Shown here one piece after another: positions 1-9,053 of a stretch of DNA of 32,809 nt. Numbering within the stretch: position 1 is the first letter of the stretch; every line of letters begins with the position of its first letter. The position numbers and the translations under genes are program-made. The stretch covers positions 1 through 32,809 of the forward strand of contig CAXDRX010000016.1 in NCBI GenBank assembly GCA_963991985.1, read 5' to 3'. The notes beneath the pieces are model-generated. The model made no database searches. It had not been told where the DNA came from and saw nothing but the letters and a program-made list of their open reading frames with translations. Source of the DNA: MED-G17 sp963991985 (GTDB lineage Bacteria > Bacteroidota > Bacteroidia > NS11-12g > UBA9320).

Positions 1-1884
1 CTCATGGGCTCCAACATGCAACGACAAGCCGTCCCTCTGCTAAATCCAGAAGCGCCTATAGTTGGAACAGGCCTCGAGGCGGATCTAACAAGAGATTCCA
101 GAACACAAATCGTTAGTGAAGGCAATGGAATTGTGGAATACGTTGATGCCAACCAAATTAGAATCAAATACACCCTCAGCGAGGAACAAAAAAAGACCCA
201 ATTTGAAGGCGAAACCAAGACATATGAAATAACCAAATTTAGAAGAACCAATCAAAATTCGGTGGTCAATCTTAGACCCATCGTTGAGAAAGGAGAAGAG
301 GTAGTACCGCGACAAGTTCTTACTGAGGGCTATGCAACCCAAGGTGGTGAACTTGCCCTAGGAAGAAACCTAAAAGTAGCATTCATGCCATGGAATGGAT
401 ACAACTTTGAAGATGCGATTGTTCTATCCGAAAAAATTGTGCGAGAAGACTGGTATACCTCAATTCATATCGTTGAATATGATCTTGATGTACGAGACAC
501 CAAAAGAGGTGAAGAAGAGCTAACAAGTGATATTCCCAATGTCTCTGAAGAAGCCACCAAAAATTTGGATGAAAATGGCCTTGTTCGAATTGGAGCAAGG
601 TTAAAGGAAGGTGACATCATTATTGGAAAAATCACCCCAAAAGGTGAATCTGAACCGTCTCCAGAAGAAAAACTACTCCGTGCTATCTTTGGGGACAAAG
701 CAGGAGATGTGAAAGATGCTTCGCTGAAGGCATCCCCTGCAACAAGAGGCATTGTTGTCGATAAAAAGCTTTTTACCAGATCCAAAAAAGAAAGAGGTTC
801 TCGAGCTGAAGATAAAGTAAAACTTGTAAAAATCGAAACCGATTTTAACAAAACACAAGAAAAGTTGAGAACAACACTTGTTGAGAAGTTACTACTCATT
901 ATTGGTAACAGTACTTCGCAAGGTGTAACCAATGTCTACTACGAAGAATTGATACCCAAAGGATCAAGGTTTAGTGCAAAAACTTTCAATACCGTAGACT
1001 TCAATTTTGTTTCCTATAACAATTGGACCAATGATGCCAAGAAAAATGATCTAATTGTTGAATTGTTGAACAACTATAAACACCAATTAAACAAAATAAC
1101 AACAAATTACAAACGCGACTATTTCGCCATCACCGTTGGTGATGAGCTTCCAACTGGTATCCTAAAAATGGCAAAAGTATATGTTGCCAAAAAGAGAAAA
1201 ATGCAAGTTGGAGACAAAATGGCCGGACGTCATGGAAACAAGGGAATTGTTGCAAAAATTGTACCCGAAGCGGATATGCCATTTACCGAAGATGGGGAAC
1301 CCGTAGATATTGTACTCAATCCACTCGGAGTTCCCTCCCGAATGAATCTTGGACAAATTTATGAAACCGTTTTAGGCTGGGCAGGCAAAGAATTGGGAAT
1401 CAATTTTGCCACACCAATTTTTGATGGAGCAAGTGAAGACCAAATCAATGAATACACCGACCAAGCAGGAATCCCAAGATACGGACAAACCTACTTGCAC
1501 GATGGATTGACTGGTGAAAGATTTGACCAAAAAACAACAGTAGGAATCATCTATATGTTAAAACTTGGTCACATGATCGAAGATAAAATGCACTCTCGTT
1601 CCATTGGTCCATATTCTCTAATCACCCAACAACCACTCGGCGGAAAAGCGCAGTTTGGTGGTCAAAGATTTGGGGAAATGGAAGTTTGGGCGCTAGAAGC
1701 ATTTGGTGCATCCAACATTTTAAGGGAAATATTGACGGTAAAATCCGATGATATCATTGGACGAGCCAAAGCCTACGAAGCCATCGTAAAAGGCGACAAC
1801 ATGATTGAACCCAATGTGCCCGAATCATTTAACGTTTTGGTACATGAAATGAGAGGACTTGGTTTAGAAATAGGATTTGAATAA
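1..1884 (+). CDS. rpoB: RNA polymerase beta subunit, 3' part
   Basis: C-terminal half (627 codons) of the beta subunit of DNA-dependent RNA polymerase. The reading frame is open from base 1, and its first residues (LMGSNMQRQAVPLL) match the interior of the protein, so the true start and the main rifampicin region lie upstream of the window. Visible family blocks are GYNFEDAIV (about residues 132-140), the GKITPKGES block, the KMAGRHGNKG block near residues 406-415 that helps line the active centre, and the C-terminal blocks QPLGGKAQFGGQRFGEMEVWAL and MRGLGLEIGFE that pack against beta-prime. It ends with TAA, 8 nt before rpoC, the usual rpoBC operon arrangement. The frame is undisturbed to the normal C-terminus. 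Confidence 0.98.
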   Translation, partial: LMGSNMQRQAVPLLNPEAPIVGTGLEADLTRDSRTQIVSEGNGIVEYVDANQIRIKYTLSEEQKKTQFEGETKTYEITKFRRTNQNSVVNLRPIVEKGEEVVPRQVLTEGYATQGGELALGRNLKVAFMPWNGYNFEDAIVLSEKIVREDWYTSIHIVEYDLDVRDTKRGEEELTSDIPNVSEEATKNLDENGLVRIGARLKEGDIIIGKITPKGESEPSPEEKLLRAIFGDKAGDVKDASLKASPATRGIVVDKKLFTRSKKERGSRAEDKVKLVKIETDFNKTQEKLRTTLVEKLLLIIGNSTSQGVTNVYYEELIPKGSRFSAKTFNTVDFNFVSYNNWTNDAKKNDLIVELLNNYKHQLNKITTNYKRDYFAITVGDELPTGILKMAKVYVAKKRKMQVGDKMAGRHGNKGIVAKIVPEADMPFTEDGEPVDIVLNPLGVPSRMNLGQIYETVLGWAGKELGINFATPIFDGASEDQINEYTDQAGIPRYGQTYLHDGLTGERFDQKTTVGIIYMLKLGHMIEDKMHSRSIGPYSLITQQPLGGKAQFGGQRFGEMEVWALEAFGASNILREILTVKSDDIIGRAKAYEAIVKGDNMIEPNVPESFNVLVHEMRGLGLEIGFE

Positions 1885-1892
1885 ATAGAAAA

Positions 1893-4800
1893 ATGGCCTA
1901 CACAAAAAAAGAAACAAAACTAAAAAGCAACTTCAAAAGAGTTAGTATTGGACTTGCATCACCTGAAAATATACTGCAACGATCTCATGGAGAAGTGTTG
2001 AAACCGGAAACCATCAACTACAGATCATTCAAACCCGAAATGGGAGGTTTGTTTTGTGAAAGAATTTTCGGTCCAGTTAAGGATTATGAATGTCATTGTG
2101 GAAAATACAAACGAATTCGTTACAAAGGAATTGTTTGTGACCGTTGTGGTGTTGAAGTAACTGAGAAAAAAGTTCGAAGAGAAAGAACTGGCCATATCGA
2201 ACTTGTCGTTCCTATTGTCCATATCTGGTACTTCCGTTCATTACCCAATAAAATTGGATACCTTTTGGGCTTACCCTCCAAAAAGTTGGATATGATTATC
2301 TACTACGAAAGATACATCGTAATCCAAGCTGGTGTGAAGGAAAATGATGGAATCAACTATCTAGATTTTCTTACCGAAGAAGAATATTTAGACATTTTAG
2401 ACACACTGCCAAAAGAAAATCATCTTTTAGAAGACACCGATCCAAACAAATTTATTGCCAAAATGGGCGGCGAAGCCTTGTATGACCTTCTCGGAAGACT
2501 TGACTTAGACGGGCTGTCATACAGCCTAAGAGATCAAGCAGCCAATGAGACTTCACAACAAAGAAAAAATGAGGCATTGAAAAGGCTTAAAGTAATCGAA
2601 AGCTTTAGAGACGCCAATAGACGCTTTGAAAATCGTCCGGAGTGGATGATTTTAAAGATGCTGCCAGTCATTCCGCCTGAACTAAGACCACTTGTCCCCT
2701 TGGATGGTGGCAGGTTCGCAACATCAGATTTAAACGATTTGTACAGAAGGGTAATCATTCGAAACAACAGACTAAAACGTTTGATGGAAATCAAAGCCCC
2801 AGAGGTTATTCTTAGAAACGAAAAAAGAATGCTTCAAGAATCGGTTGACTCTCTCTTAGACAACACACGCAGAGCCAATGCTGTAAAAGCAGATGGCAAT
2901 CGACCCCTAAAGTCCCTGAGTGATATGCTGAAAGGGAAACAAGGAAGATTTAGACAAAACCTGTTGGGAAAACGTGTGGACTATTCTGGTCGATCAGTAA
3001 TTGTTGGAGGACCCAACCTAAAACTACACGAATGTGGCATACCCAAAGGTATGGCTGCTGAACTTTTCAAGCCTTTCATCATAAGAAAATTAATTGAAAG
3101 GGGCATCGTAAAGACTGTAAAGTCAGCCCGAAAAATCGTGGACAAAAAAGAACCCGTAATTTGGGATATTTTGGAAAATATCCTCAAAGGGCATCCTGTT
3201 CTTCTCAATAGAGCTCCAACGCTCCACAGACTTGGTATCCAAGCATTCCAACCCAAACTTATTGAAGGAAAGGCCATCAATCTTCACCCGCTCACCTGTT
3301 CTGGTTTCAATGCAGATTTCGACGGGGACCAAATGGCTGTTCATGTCCCCTTAGGCAATGCTGCAATCCTTGAGGCTCAGCTCCTTATGTTGGCACCTCA
3401 CAACATATTGAATCCTGCCAATGGAAGTCCAATTGCTGTTCCTTCCCAAGATATGGTATTGGGGCTTTATTATATGACAAAAATTAGAAAAGGAACGAAG
3501 GAAAAACCTGTTAAAGGAGAAAATAAAACCTTTTACAGTCCCGAAGAAGTCATTATTGCCTACAACGAAAATAAAGTGGACCTTCATGCCCCAATCAAAG
3601 TAAGAATTGTAAAAACGGCAAATGAGGATAGTTCTCACTTAATGGAAACATCCGTCGGTCGGGTAGTCTTCAACCAGTTTGTTCCCAAAAACATATCGTT
3701 TATCAACGAACTACTTACAAAAAAATCTTTGAGAAGAATCATCACCGACATGATTAGGGAAGCTGGAACACAAAAGGCCGCTCATTTTCTGGATAACATA
3801 AAGTCCTTAGGTTTTTATTACGCGTTTAAAGGCGGTTTATCTTTCAACATTAATGATGTAACAATTCCACAAGAGAAATTTGACCTTATCGAGAAAGCCA
3901 GAGAGGAAGTAGAAGAAATACTTTTTAGCTACAACAATGGTTTCATTACAAACAACGAAAGATACAATCAAGTAATTGATATTTGGACTCGTGTCAATTC
4001 AAAAGTAGCTGATGTGCTTCTTAACAAACTAAAAACGGACGACCAAGGATTCAATCCTATTTTTATGATGCTCGATTCAGGGGCACGTGGATCCAAAGAA
4101 CAAATTCGACAATTGGGGGGAATGAGAGGTTTGATGGCAAAACCACAAAAGAAAACAGGCTCAGGAGGGACAGGTGAGATTATTGAAAACCCAATTTTAT
4201 CAAACTTCCGGGAAGGCCTATCGATTTTGGAATACTTTATCTCTACCCACGGAGCTAGAAAAGGTCTAGCAGACACCGCACTAAAAACGGCAGACGCAGG
4301 ATATCTTACGAGAAGACTCCATGATGTTGCTCAAGATGTTGTTATTTCCATCAAAGATTGCAGTACCCTAAGAGGTCTCGAAGTATCAGCACTAAAAGAA
4401 GCAGACGAAGTGGTAGAAAGCCTTTATGATCGAATTTTAGGGAGAACCACATTGAATGACATTTATCATCCGGAGAACAACGAATTGATTGCAGAATCTG
4501 GTTCTGAAATAGATGAAGATCTTGCCAAAGAAATAGAAAAGGCCGGTATAGAGTCATTGGAAATAAGGTCTGTAATGACCTGTGAAGCGAGTATTGGGGT
4601 TTGCAGTAAATGTTATGGGAGGAACCTTGCCACAGGAAAAGTTGTACAAAAAGGAGAGGCCGTAGGGGTAATTGCCGCACAATCTATCGGTGAGCCAGGG
4701 ACCCAACTTACCCTCCGAACTTTCCATGTGGGTGGAGTTGCGTCCAATACCGCTCAAGAGTCAAAACTCGAAGCAAAGTTCTCAGGAAAAATAGAATTTG

Positions 4801-6206
4801 ATGCCGTAAGAACCGTTGCGAGTGAAGATGAAGAGGGTAACCAAATTGACGTAGTAATTGGTCGTTCTGGGGAAATAAAAATTGTAGACCCAAAAACCAA
4901 TGAAAACTTAATCATAAACAATATTCCTTACGGTGCTACTCTTCTAGTAAAAGATAAAAAGAAAGTCAAAAAAGGTGATATACTGTGTACTTGGGACCCA
5001 TACAACGCTTCTGTAATTGCAGATTTACCGGGCAAAGTAGAATATCAAGACATCATCGACGGAATTTCTATGCAGGAAGAGGTAGATGAACAAACAGGAT
5101 TTGTAGAAAAGGTAATTACCGAAATCAAAGACAAAAAAATCATTCCTACCCTTCTTTTGAAGAATAGCAAAGGAGAATCTGTAAGAGAAATCAACCTTCC
5201 TGTAGGTGCTTATATAAGCGTAAACAATGGAGATAAAGTAAAAGCCGGTGAAACATTGGCAAAAATCCCAAGAATCATTGGAAAAACAGGTGATATTACT
5301 GGAGGACTGCCAAGAGTAACCGAGCTATTTGAAGCTAGAAACCCATCAAACCCAGCAGTTGTTGCCGAAATTGACGGGGTGATAAGCTATGGTGGCATCA
5401 AACGAGGAAACCGCGAAATCATCATTGAATCCAAGGAAGGAATTTCCAAGAAATATCTTGTTTCATTATCCAAGCATATTTTGGTTCAAGATGGAGACTA
5501 TGTTAGGGCAGGGACTCCATTGTCAGACGGAGCAATTACACCACAAGACATCCTCGCAATTGAAGGCCAAACCTCGGTTCAAAGATATATCCTCAATGGA
5601 ATTCAAGAGGTATATAGATTGCAAGGGGTAAAAATCAATGACAAGCATATTGAGGTAATCATCCGGCAAATGATGAGAAAAGTGACAATCATCGAAGCGG
5701 GTGACACCAAATTTTTAGAAAAAGAGGCTGTTACCAAGTTGGATTTTAAGGAAGAAAACGATTGGATTTATGATAAGAAAATCGTCACAGACCCAGGGGA
5801 CTCTGGAATCCTAAAAGCAGGACAAATCGTAAGTGTTAGAAAACTCCGAGACGAAAACTCTAAACTCAGAAGAAAAGACCAAAAAGCTGTTGAAGTTCGA
5901 GATGCGGTTCCTGCCACGGCCTCCTCTTTACTCCAAGGAATCACAAGAGCATCGTTGGGAACCAAAAGTTTCATGAGCGCAGCCTCATTCCAAGAAACAA
6001 CAAAAGTTCTTAATGAAGCGGCAATTTCGGGTAAAGTAGATGACCTATCAGGACTGAAAGAAAATGTAATTGTAGGGCATTTGATACCTGCTGGGACTGG
6101 TCTTAGAGACTTTGACAACATGATTGTTGGTTCCCAGGATGAATATGAAATGTTGATGAATGCCAAAAACGAAACTGCGCAGGAAAATATACACGAGGAA
6201 AACTGA
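1893..6206 (+). CDS. rpoC: RNA polymerase beta-prime subunit
   Basis: Complete catalytic beta-prime subunit, 1437 aa, a normal length for Bacteroidota. The N-terminal zinc site is C67, C69, C82, C85. The Mg-binding loop NADFDGD has Asp475, Asp477 and Asp479. The second zinc site is formed by C823 (DCSTLRG) with C897, C904 and C907. The trigger loop/bridge region is visible in AAQSIGEPGTQLTLRTFHVGG. The C-terminal portion after about residue 960 carries the beta-sandwich-like insertion and ends in an acidic tail (ENIHEEN). The ATG follows the rpoB stop by 8 nt, so the two are co-transcribed. No frameshift or missing active-site residue is seen. Confidence 0.99.
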   Translation: MAYTKKETKLKSNFKRVSIGLASPENILQRSHGEVLKPETINYRSFKPEMGGLFCERIFGPVKDYECHCGKYKRIRYKGIVCDRCGVEVTEKKVRRERTGHIELVVPIVHIWYFRSLPNKIGYLLGLPSKKLDMIIYYERYIVIQAGVKENDGINYLDFLTEEEYLDILDTLPKENHLLEDTDPNKFIAKMGGEALYDLLGRLDLDGLSYSLRDQAANETSQQRKNEALKRLKVIESFRDANRRFENRPEWMILKMLPVIPPELRPLVPLDGGRFATSDLNDLYRRVIIRNNRLKRLMEIKAPEVILRNEKRMLQESVDSLLDNTRRANAVKADGNRPLKSLSDMLKGKQGRFRQNLLGKRVDYSGRSVIVGGPNLKLHECGIPKGMAAELFKPFIIRKLIERGIVKTVKSARKIVDKKEPVIWDILENILKGHPVLLNRAPTLHRLGIQAFQPKLIEGKAINLHPLTCSGFNADFDGDQMAVHVPLGNAAILEAQLLMLAPHNILNPANGSPIAVPSQDMVLGLYYMTKIRKGTKEKPVKGENKTFYSPEEVIIAYNENKVDLHAPIKVRIVKTANEDSSHLMETSVGRVVFNQFVPKNISFINELLTKKSLRRIITDMIREAGTQKAAHFLDNIKSLGFYYAFKGGLSFNINDVTIPQEKFDLIEKAREEVEEILFSYNNGFITNNERYNQVIDIWTRVNSKVADVLLNKLKTDDQGFNPIFMMLDSGARGSKEQIRQLGGMRGLMAKPQKKTGSGGTGEIIENPILSNFREGLSILEYFISTHGARKGLADTALKTADAGYLTRRLHDVAQDVVISIKDCSTLRGLEVSALKEADEVVESLYDRILGRTTLNDIYHPENNELIAESGSEIDEDLAKEIEKAGIESLEIRSVMTCEASIGVCSKCYGRNLATGKVVQKGEAVGVIAAQSIGEPGTQLTLRTFHVGGVASNTAQESKLEAKFSGKIEFDAVRTVASEDEEGNQIDVVIGRSGEIKIVDPKTNENLIINNIPYGATLLVKDKKKVKKGDILCTWDPYNASVIADLPGKVEYQDIIDGISMQEEVDEQTGFVEKVITEIKDKKIIPTLLLKNSKGESVREINLPVGAYISVNNGDKVKAGETLAKIPRIIGKTGDITGGLPRVTELFEARNPSNPAVVAEIDGVISYGGIKRGNREIIIESKEGISKKYLVSLSKHILVQDGDYVRAGTPLSDGAITPQDILAIEGQTSVQRYILNGIQEVYRLQGVKINDKHIEVIIRQMMRKVTIIEAGDTKFLEKEAVTKLDFKEENDWIYDKKIVTDPGDSGILKAGQIVSVRKLRDENSKLRRKDQKAVEVRDAVPATASSLLQGITRASLGTKSFMSAASFQETTKVLNEAAISGKVDDLSGLKENVIVGHLIPAGTGLRDFDNMIVGSQDEYEMLMNAKNETAQENIHEEN

Positions 6207-6231
6207 AATTTAATTGGACATAGAACAATTC

Positions 6232-6256
6232 GGTAGGTAGATTCATCCTGCCTACC
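6232..6256 (+). other. Intergenic hairpin between rpoC and the DUF3467 gene
   Basis: GGTAGGTAG and CTGCCTACC form a 9-bp stem (one T-G wobble when read as RNA) around the 7-nt loop ATTCATC. No T-tract follows, so it is not an intrinsic terminator. It begins 26 nt after the rpoC stop and ends 13 nt before the next ATG. A processing site, mRNA-stability element or translational control element are possibilities; none can be chosen from sequence. Confidence 0.5.
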
Positions 6257-6269
6257 AATATACCTAGCT

Positions 6270-6575
6270 ATGGAAGAAAACAAGAATCATCTAGATATCG
6301 AGCTTAATGAGGACGTCGCAGACGGTGTGTACAGCAATCTAGCAATTATTTCGCACAGCAATGCTGAGTTTGTTATTGACTTCATAAAAACCTTGCCCGG
6401 GGTGCCGAAAGCAAAAGTGAAATCGAGAATTATTTTAACTCCCCAACACGCCAAGCGTCTACTTAAAGCACTATCTGACAATGTGGAAAAATATGAAACC
6501 AATTTTGGTGAAGTTCAAATGGCGGACAATTCGCCTAACTTTCTCATGAATTTTGGCCCTACTGGGGAAGCATAA
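6270..6575 (+). CDS. DUF3467 domain protein
   Basis: Small soluble protein, 101 aa, matching the DUF3467 family by its body (NLAIISHSNAEFVIDF, then LPGVPKAKVKSRIILTPQHAKRLLKALSDNVEKYE). The family has no established biochemical function. From memory, it is often found immediately downstream of rpoC in Bacteroidota, which hints at a link with transcription, but that is inference. It is 63 nt after rpoC in the same direction, with a stable hairpin in the gap. The acidic N-terminus (residues 1-15) and the Gly/Pro-rich tail have no recognisable motifs. Its last 17 nt overlap the 3' end of the convergent gene on the other strand. Confidence 0.9.
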   Translation: MEENKNHLDIELNEDVADGVYSNLAIISHSNAEFVIDFIKTLPGVPKAKVKSRIILTPQHAKRLLKALSDNVEKYETNFGEVQMADNSPNFLMNFGPTGEA

Positions 6576-7152
6576 CCTTGCTTTTTTTATTGCCCAATCG
6601 TTCAATATACACTGACATCCTTTTACTTAGTCGCTGATAAATTGGTTCTATTTCATTGATATGATGAAGAGACACTTCGGTTTCTTTTTCTAAGGCGTCT
6701 ATTTTTTGTCTGATGCGACCATATTTTTTCTTGAAAAGTGATCTTTCAATACCCATCTTGGCTTGGTCTTTTATAGAATCAACAACTGTAAGCAAACTGA
6801 CCCTTTGATTGTACATTTTCTCATATTTATTTAAATATCTTTTGTAGGACTTACCCAACCCCTCATATTGAGCGATTTGATGAGAAAATGCCAAAGTCAT
6901 TTTTGTTGTATCAAAGCGATTGATCCAATTTATTTGCATAAAAATCTCATCTTTTCGATTGTCTATTGTCTTTAAATCTAAAGAAAGATTCTGCTCTATA
7001 CGACTCAAACTATTATATAAGGTGTCCAAACGATCAAGCTCAGGAGCACCAACATGATTACAATTAAAAAACAGTGATGTGATTACTAGTCCGAAAAAAA
7101 ATGTGAACAAGGTCTTATTGTAGGTGGACCATTTTTTCTTTACTTTCCCCAT
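6559..7152 (-). CDS. Exported helical protein of unknown function
   Basis: I do not recognise this 197-aa protein. Its N-terminus is basic (MGKVKKKW), followed by a hydrophobic stretch at about residues 14-29 ending at Cys31 (SLFFNC). That gives a signal peptide or signal anchor, with a weak non-canonical lipobox; a lipoprotein is possible but unproven. The rest is almost entirely charged and helical with heptad-like spacing (residues 38-190) and no Cys or catalytic motif, suggesting a periplasmic coiled coil. It converges on the DUF3467 gene and overlaps its last 17 nt. Its ATG lies about 90 nt from the first ATG of the divergent transporter, so the two may share a short promoter region. Confidence 0.75.
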   Translation of the reverse strand: MGKVKKKWSTYNKTLFTFFFGLVITSLFFNCNHVGAPELDRLDTLYNSLSRIEQNLSLDLKTIDNRKDEIFMQINWINRFDTTKMTLAFSHQIAQYEGLGKSYKRYLNKYEKMYNQRVSLLTVVDSIKDQAKMGIERSLFKKKYGRIRQKIDALEKETEVSLHHINEIEPIYQRLSKRMSVYIERLGNKKSKVMLPQ

Positions 7153-7245
7153 ACCATCGAATACTCCAAATTAAATAAAATCAAACATTATATCTTCCTT
7201 AAAGATGTTTTTTGGATAGCCATTTCGGCTTTTGGAGGTCCTGAG

Positions 7246-8418
7246 ATGCATTTTGCGCTTTACTCCAAACGAATGGTAAACGAAAAAAAATACTTAAGCC
7301 AAGAAGAATTGCTTGAACTGTACGCCTTGTGTCAAGTATTGCCTGGTCCAACTTCCACACAAACAATTACAAGCATGGGGTATAGATTTGGTGGTGCAAA
7401 ACTTGCATTTCTTACCTTGATGATTTGGATCTCCCCTGCCGTAATTTTAATGACAATACTCGCTTTCATCTACGGCCAATTGAGCCAAAATCACATGCAA
7501 GCATTAAAATACATCCAACCTTTAGCAGTTTCTTTTGTCATTGTAGCTGCAATCAAAATGGTACACTCCGTGGCCAAAGATCGATTGAGCATTTTTTTAA
7601 TCACACTTTCTTTTGTAGTTGCAGGACTTTTAAGACATACTTTGGGAGAATACCTCAAAACACCATGGATTTTTCCCATCTTGATTTTATTTGGAAGCTT
7701 TTTCAGCTATTTGGCCAAAAAAGGATATCGGAAACATAAAAAGATGAAGATTAAAGCACCATGGAAATTTTTAATCCTATTTTTTCTCATCTTTATTCTA
7801 GCGGGTGTATTGGGAAAAATACTCGACTTGAGAATCATCAAATTGTTTGAAAACAATTATAGATTCGGCTCACTTATTTTTGGTGGCGGAACTGTCCTGC
7901 TCCCTCTGATGTACGAGCAATTTGTTAGTTTCAAAGGTTATATAAGCGCTCAGGATTTTTTAACCGGTATTGGACTAATTCAAGCTACTCCAGGCCCTGT
8001 ATTTTCTTTCGCAACCTTCACATCAGGTTTGGCAATGAGCACCTATGGAAAAAGTGCACAGCTACTTGGTCATATGATTGGTACAATAGGAATTTTTCTC
8101 CCGGGCATTTTGATGATATTTTTTGTTTATCCCATTTGGAATCAAATCAAAAAGCACCCCGTAGTGAAAAGATCTATTGATGGTGCCATTGCAAGTTCGG
8201 CAGGACTTGTTGCTGCAGCAGCTTATTTGTTGTTTTTGCCCGTAGGTTTGTATTGGAAAACCGAAAATAATTTTCATGTAAGCAACCTGCTTCAGGAGCA
8301 TTTTGTCAATATCGAAAATACTGTCTCCATATGCATTGTTGTTCCACTTATGTTTTTCACAAAAATACCTGCACCCCTATGGGTAATAATTGCACTATTT
8401 TTGGGTTTTATTTTTTAA
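7246..8418 (+). CDS. Chromate-type (CHR family) transporter
   Basis: Integral membrane protein of the two-domain CHR (chromate ion transporter) family; in characterised members it exports chromate. About 10-12 membrane segments are visible. The N-terminal domain carries QVLPGPTSTQT, and the C-terminal domain carries the paired FGGGTVLLPLMY and QATPGPVFSFAT motifs. The first ATG (7246) follows the conserved FGGP motif: in-frame sequence from about 7180 reads KHYIFLKDVFWIAISAFGGP, clearly part of the family, yet has no ATG, GTG or TTG. The real start is probably a near-cognate codon (for example ATC at 7156, 7180 or 7192); otherwise the gene is 5'-damaged. It is followed after 9 nt by the next gene in the same direction. 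Substrate is inferred from the family only. Confidence 0.88.
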   Translation: MHFALYSKRMVNEKKYLSQEELLELYALCQVLPGPTSTQTITSMGYRFGGAKLAFLTLMIWISPAVILMTILAFIYGQLSQNHMQALKYIQPLAVSFVIVAAIKMVHSVAKDRLSIFLITLSFVVAGLLRHTLGEYLKTPWIFPILILFGSFFSYLAKKGYRKHKKMKIKAPWKFLILFFLIFILAGVLGKILDLRIIKLFENNYRFGSLIFGGGTVLLPLMYEQFVSFKGYISAQDFLTGIGLIQATPGPVFSFATFTSGLAMSTYGKSAQLLGHMIGTIGIFLPGILMIFFVYPIWNQIKKHPVVKRSIDGAIASSAGLVAAAAYLLFLPVGLYWKTENNFHVSNLLQEHFVNIENTVSICIVVPLMFFTKIPAPLWVIIALFLGFIF

Positions 8419-8427
8419 AAAGATAGT

Positions 8428-9051
8428 ATGGATAAAAAATGGCTATTTCTTTTTCTTATTCTAAAAACTTCTTTTTGTTTTGGCCAGCAAAACGATAACT
8501 ATGTTCAGTTTTCAGGAGTAGTATTGAGCTCCGACAGCATTCAACCAATGGGCTTTTGTCATATATACATCGAGGGCCAAAATAGGGGTACAATTTCTGA
8601 TATTAACGGTTTTTTTAGCTTCGTCGCCAGTAAAGGCGACCTTATTATATTTGACATGGTAGGCTATAAAAAGAAGGAATTTTTGATTCCTGACAGTTTA
8701 GATAAAAAAACCTATTCGATCATCCAACTACTCACCCAAGACACCATTTATTTGGATGAAACAGTAATAACACCCCTACCCAATCGAAATTTGTTTGATT
8801 ACTACTTTGTAAAAACAGAAGTACCCGATGATGCACTAGAAATAGCACGTAAAAACCTTGAAAGAGAGGCATTAAAGGAGCGGGCGATGAAAATGGGCCC
8901 CGATGGCAGAGAGGCTTCAAAAATTGCTTTGCAAAATCAAGCAAAAAAATATTATTACGCCGGACAAATGCCACCCATGAACATTTTTAGTCCGATTGCC
9001 TGGGCAAAATTTTTTCAAGCTTGGAAGAATGGAGATTTCAGAAAAGAATAG
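8428..9051 (+). CDS. Exported carboxypeptidase-regulatory-like domain protein
   Basis: 207-aa secreted or periplasmic protein. A signal peptide runs to about residue 20 (LILKTSFCFGQ). It is followed by a CarboxypepD_reg-like beta-sandwich (about residues 27-100: FSGVVLSSDSIQPMGFCHIYIEG, GTISDINGFFSF, FDMVGYKKKEF), the fold found at the N-terminus of many Bacteroidota TonB-dependent receptors. Here it stands alone, with a charged helical tail (residues 130-170) and a hydrophobic, Pro-containing C-terminus (PPMNIFSPIAWAKFFQAW). No plug or barrel follows, so it is not a truncated SusC-like receptor: the frame ends naturally at 9051. It is 9 nt downstream of the transporter, so probably co-transcribed. 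Role unknown. Confidence 0.82.
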   Translation: MDKKWLFLFLILKTSFCFGQQNDNYVQFSGVVLSSDSIQPMGFCHIYIEGQNRGTISDINGFFSFVASKGDLIIFDMVGYKKKEFLIPDSLDKKTYSIIQLLTQDTIYLDETVITPLPNRNLFDYYFVKTEVPDDALEIARKNLEREALKERAMKMGPDGREASKIALQNQAKKYYYAGQMPPMNIFSPIAWAKFFQAWKNGDFRKE

Positions 9052-9053
9052 TT

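Noticed and set aside
465..932. 155-codon minus-strand open frame inside rpoB
   Set aside because: Ser-rich shadow translation of conserved rpoB codons with no start context or family resemblance.
5389..5631. 80-codon plus-strand open frame inside rpoC
   Set aside because: Out-of-frame with strongly conserved beta-prime sequence and without any motif.
5768..6283. 171-codon open frame on the minus strand across the end of rpoC
   Set aside because: It lies antisense to a perfectly conserved rpoC C-terminus, has no recognisable domain and low-complexity composition, and is a shadow of the real gene.
8428..9051. Truncated TonB-dependent receptor
   Set aside because: The frame has its own signal peptide, natural stop and a distinct C-terminal tail, and no plug or barrel fragments follow, so it is a complete small protein.
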